64,000 nucleotides of DNA. Source: Pseudomonas sp. UMAB-08 (GTDB lineage: Bacteria; Pseudomonadota; Gammaproteobacteria; Pseudomonadales; Pseudomonadaceae). Positions 62,018-64,000 of this stretch are shown piece by piece. The stretch spans positions 651,927 to 715,926 of the forward strand of contig NZ_LT607414.1 in the NCBI RefSeq assembly GCF_900095225.1, read 5' to 3'. The position numbers and the translations under genes were made by a program. The notes beneath the pieces are model-generated. The model did no database searches, was not told where the DNA came from, and saw nothing but the letters and a program-made list of their open reading frames with translations. Each line of letters starts with the position of its first letter. The first letter of the stretch is position 1.

Positions 62018-63069
62018 TCCGCTCGGCCGACACACTGTTCGCCCGTCTGTTCGGCGGGGCGTTGCTCGCGATCCTGTTGGCGCATGTGCTGGCGTTCATG
62101 TGGTTCATGCATTACGGACCGCCCCCGCCGCCTCCCCCTATGCCAGACGCGTTCGGTCAGCCGCCCCCCGGTTTCGACGCTTCACACCCCCCCATGCAGC
62201 GCCCACCAGGAAGGCCACCCTTGTTCGGGGGCCCCGTCGTGCCGCTGATATTTCAATTAATTACCCTGGTGGTCGCCGCCTGGTATGGAGCCAAAGCCCT
62301 CAGCCGACCGATCCAGCGCTTGAGCGAGGCCGCCGAGCGCTTGAGCGAGAACCTCGACAGCCAACCCCTTGAAGTCAGCGGCCCACGTGAGGCGCGTCAG
62401 GCGGCGCAGACGTTCAACTTGATGCAGCAGCGCATCCGTGAACAGGTCCAGCAACGCGGACGCATGCTCGCGGCCATGTCCCATGACTTACGCACACCAC
62501 TGTCGCGCCTGAAACTGCGCGTCGAACAGATTGATGAACCGAAGCTGCACGGGCAGATGAGCCAGGACCTGGACGACATGATCGGCATGCTCGATGCCAC
62601 CCTGACCTACTTGCACGAACAGCGTAATAGCGAGGCGTTGCAGCTTTTCGATGTGCAGGCACTGGTCGAATCCCTGACCGAAAACGCCCAGGATCAGGGC
62701 GATGACGTACACAGCAGCGGCCAGTGCAAGCCGCTCATGGCGCAGCCGATGGCGTTGCGTTCATGCCTGGGTAACCTGATCGATAATGCCCTGCGTTATG
62801 CGGGGCACGCGCATGTCGACATTCAGGATCATCCACAACGGGTGCAACTGCGGGTCAGCGATCAAGGACCGGGGATCGCTGCTGGTCTGCGCGAGGCGGT
62901 ATTCGAGCCGTTCTATCGCGTCGAAGGCTCACGTAATCGCAACTCCGGCGGCATCGGCATGGGCATGACCATCGCCCGCGAAGCCGCCCGGCGCATGGGC
63001 GGCGACCTACGCCTGGAAGACACTCAGGGGGGCGGCCTGACCGTCGTCATCGACCTGCCCCGCCGGTAA
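62014..63069 (+). CDS. Membrane sensor histidine kinase
   Basis: A 351-residue kinase paired with the preceding regulator. It starts with TTG (62014) overlapping the regulator's TGA, giving MIRSADTLFARLFGGALLAI. Two transmembrane helices (about 10-32 and 75-95) enclose a short, very proline-rich periplasmic loop (PPPPPPMPDAFGQPPPG). A HAMP linker follows, then HisKA with MLAAMSHDLRTPLSRLKLRV and HATPase_c with CLGNLIDNALRYAGHAHV and GGIGMGMTIAREAARRMGG. The small loop suggests sensing within the membrane or through a partner. The EF-hand gene follows 126 bases downstream. Confidence 0.9.
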   Translation: MIRSADTLFARLFGGALLAILLAHVLAFMWFMHYGPPPPPPPMPDAFGQPPPGFDASHPPMQRPPGRPPLFGGPVVPLIFQLITLVVAAWYGAKALSRPIQRLSEAAERLSENLDSQPLEVSGPREARQAAQTFNLMQQRIREQVQQRGRMLAAMSHDLRTPLSRLKLRVEQIDEPKLHGQMSQDLDDMIGMLDATLTYLHEQRNSEALQLFDVQALVESLTENAQDQGDDVHSSGQCKPLMAQPMALRSCLGNLIDNALRYAGHAHVDIQDHPQRVQLRVSDQGPGIAAGLREAVFEPFYRVEGSRNRNSGGIGMGMTIAREAARRMGGDLRLEDTQGGGLTVVIDLPRR

Positions 63070-63195
63070 AATCCGACGCGCCGACTGTGCGTGTCAGCCT
63101 CGATACAAATCCCGAATACCCCCGACACTTGACGCCCCGAGGCTTCATAAGCCGGTGCACTGCCACCGGCCCAAACAACCTGTGGAGTCAAGCCG

Positions 63196-63978
63196 ATGAT
63201 CAGTGGCGTCAGTAACAGTTATTCGAGCTATACAAGCTCAAGCGCGAGCACAACGGCCAGCGCGAACAGCAAGAAATTCCAGGAAGAATTGCTGGCCAAA
63301 CTGGACACTAACGGTGATGGCAGTATCGGTAAGGATGAACTGAGTTCAGCCCTGTCGTCGAACAGCAACGATGGCGTAGTGGTCAGCCTGAGCAAAGCGT
63401 TCAGCGGCCTCGATAGCAATGACAATAGCAGCCTGGACGCCACCGAACTGTCGGCCATGGCCCAGCCACCGCAGCCACCCGCCGAGCCGTCCACGGACGT
63501 CGCTGAAAAAGTGCTCAGTTACCTGGACAGCAATGGCGATGGTTCCGTCAGCAGTGATGAGCTGAGTACCGGTTTGAGCAGCACTGACAGCAGCAGCGCT
63601 GACAGTTCAAAAGTATTTTCGGCGCTGGACACCAACAAGGATGGGACTATCAGCCTTGACGAGCTGACCGCCAGCCTGCAGCCCGCGCCACCACCGCCAC
63701 CCGCCGAGCAAGACTCCAGTACCACGGGCTCTTCCACCAGTACCAGCACCAGTACGTCTGACGCCAGCACGTTGTTCAGTAACCTTGATGCTGACAGCAG
63801 CGGCAGTGTCAGCCTCGACGAACTGACCTCTGCGTTGAGCACCGACATCACCGGGCAAAGCGCCAGCGCCAAAACGGCCGCTGCCGAAGCGTTGAGCAAG
63901 ATGGTCGCTGCGCTGAGCCAACGTTATGAAACCGACGGCAGCAAGCCCATCGGCAACCACCTGAACGTCGCAGCCTGA
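63196..63978 (+). CDS. EF-hand calcium-binding protein (XopAW-like)
   Basis: A 260-residue Ser/Thr/Ala-rich protein with five EF-hand loops: LDTNGDGSIGKDEL (Asp37), LDSNDNSSLDATEL, LDSNGDGSVSSDEL, LDTNKDGTISLDEL and LDADSSGSVSLDEL. The first, third and fourth are canonical D-x-D/N-x-D-G loops; the second and fifth are weaker. The N-terminus (MISGVSNSYSSYTSSSASTT) is serine-rich, uncharged and without a hydrophobic signal peptide, resembling type III or atypical secretion signals. Related Pseudomonas and Xanthomonas proteins are named XopAW-family effectors. The ATG at 63196 follows a purine-rich GGAG. It may be regulated by the upstream two-component genes, by position. Confidence 0.85.
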   Translation: MISGVSNSYSSYTSSSASTTASANSKKFQEELLAKLDTNGDGSIGKDELSSALSSNSNDGVVVSLSKAFSGLDSNDNSSLDATELSAMAQPPQPPAEPSTDVAEKVLSYLDSNGDGSVSSDELSTGLSSTDSSSADSSKVFSALDTNKDGTISLDELTASLQPAPPPPPAEQDSSTTGSSTSTSTSTSDASTLFSNLDADSSGSVSLDELTSALSTDITGQSASAKTAAAEALSKMVAALSQRYETDGSKPIGNHLNVAA

Positions 63979-64000
63979 CAACCAAACCCGCCGCGAAGGC

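Noticed and set aside
63500..63850. DNA repeats in the EF-hand gene as a possible CRISPR or tandem repeat array
   Set aside because: The repetition comes from EF-hand codons (Asp, Ser, Gly, Leu), with no fixed repeat length or spacers.

Overview
The window is a piece of a Pseudomonas chromosome, most likely from the P. fluorescens group. The evidence is gene order: sigX-cmpX-crfX-cmaX-rraA, ppsA/ppsR, pabB-thrH-cysH-cysB, oprI, tesA and the tgpA cluster are conserved neighbours in Pseudomonas. Proteins such as SigX, OprI and PpsR are recognisable Pseudomonas versions. Composition is GC-rich throughout. I saw no rRNA, tRNA, CRISPR array, insertion sequence or prophage.

Layout. 1-3440: envelope-stress block on the minus strand (partial sigX, cmpX, crfX, cmaX, rraA, a Rieske protein). 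3567-9528: an alpha/beta hydrolase, PEP synthase (ppsA) with its divergent regulatory kinase/phosphatase (ppsR), and a solitary prpD with its own GntR-type operator. 10001-13046: a three-gene operon (retropepsin-like protease, seven-helix membrane protein, ATP-grasp ligase). 13164-19132: an accessory cluster of two large repeat-module proteins of unknown function flanking a small classical autotransporter. 19505-27784: core metabolism (pabB, thrH, cysH, cysB, universal stress protein, 5'-nucleotidase, ketopantoate reductase-like, thioredoxin-like, DAHP synthase).

27850-36297: an acetyltransferase, the lipoprotein OprI, an L,D-transpeptidase, TesA with a divergent YbbA/YbbP-type ABC system, greB, and a PI-PLC-like phosphodiesterase. 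36554-47185: a DoxX protein, an MltF-like transglycosylase, a TatD nuclease, a chemoreceptor, small membrane and thioesterase genes, and the MoxR-DUF58-TgpA-CHAD operon. 47349-52810: a small lipoprotein, a patatin phospholipase, a decayed aldo/keto reductase fragment, and a 1177-residue toxin-like protein with a dermonecrotic-toxin-type N-terminus, leucine-rich repeats and a NEL-type ubiquitin ligase C-terminus. 53069-60970: the high-affinity potassium system kdpFABC-kdpDE. 61265-63978: a second two-component system followed by a five-EF-hand protein.

How it fits together. The core genes deal with envelope homeostasis, the PEP/pyruvate node, chorismate-derived folate and aromatic synthesis, sulfate assimilation and potassium supply. 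The accessory genes, which are the most interesting, concentrate at 13-19 kb (surface or secreted proteins with a GacA-like operator), 35 kb (PI-PLC) and 49-53 kb (candidate host-directed ubiquitin ligase). The best candidates for undescribed biology are the repeat-module/autotransporter cluster and the NEL-type protein.
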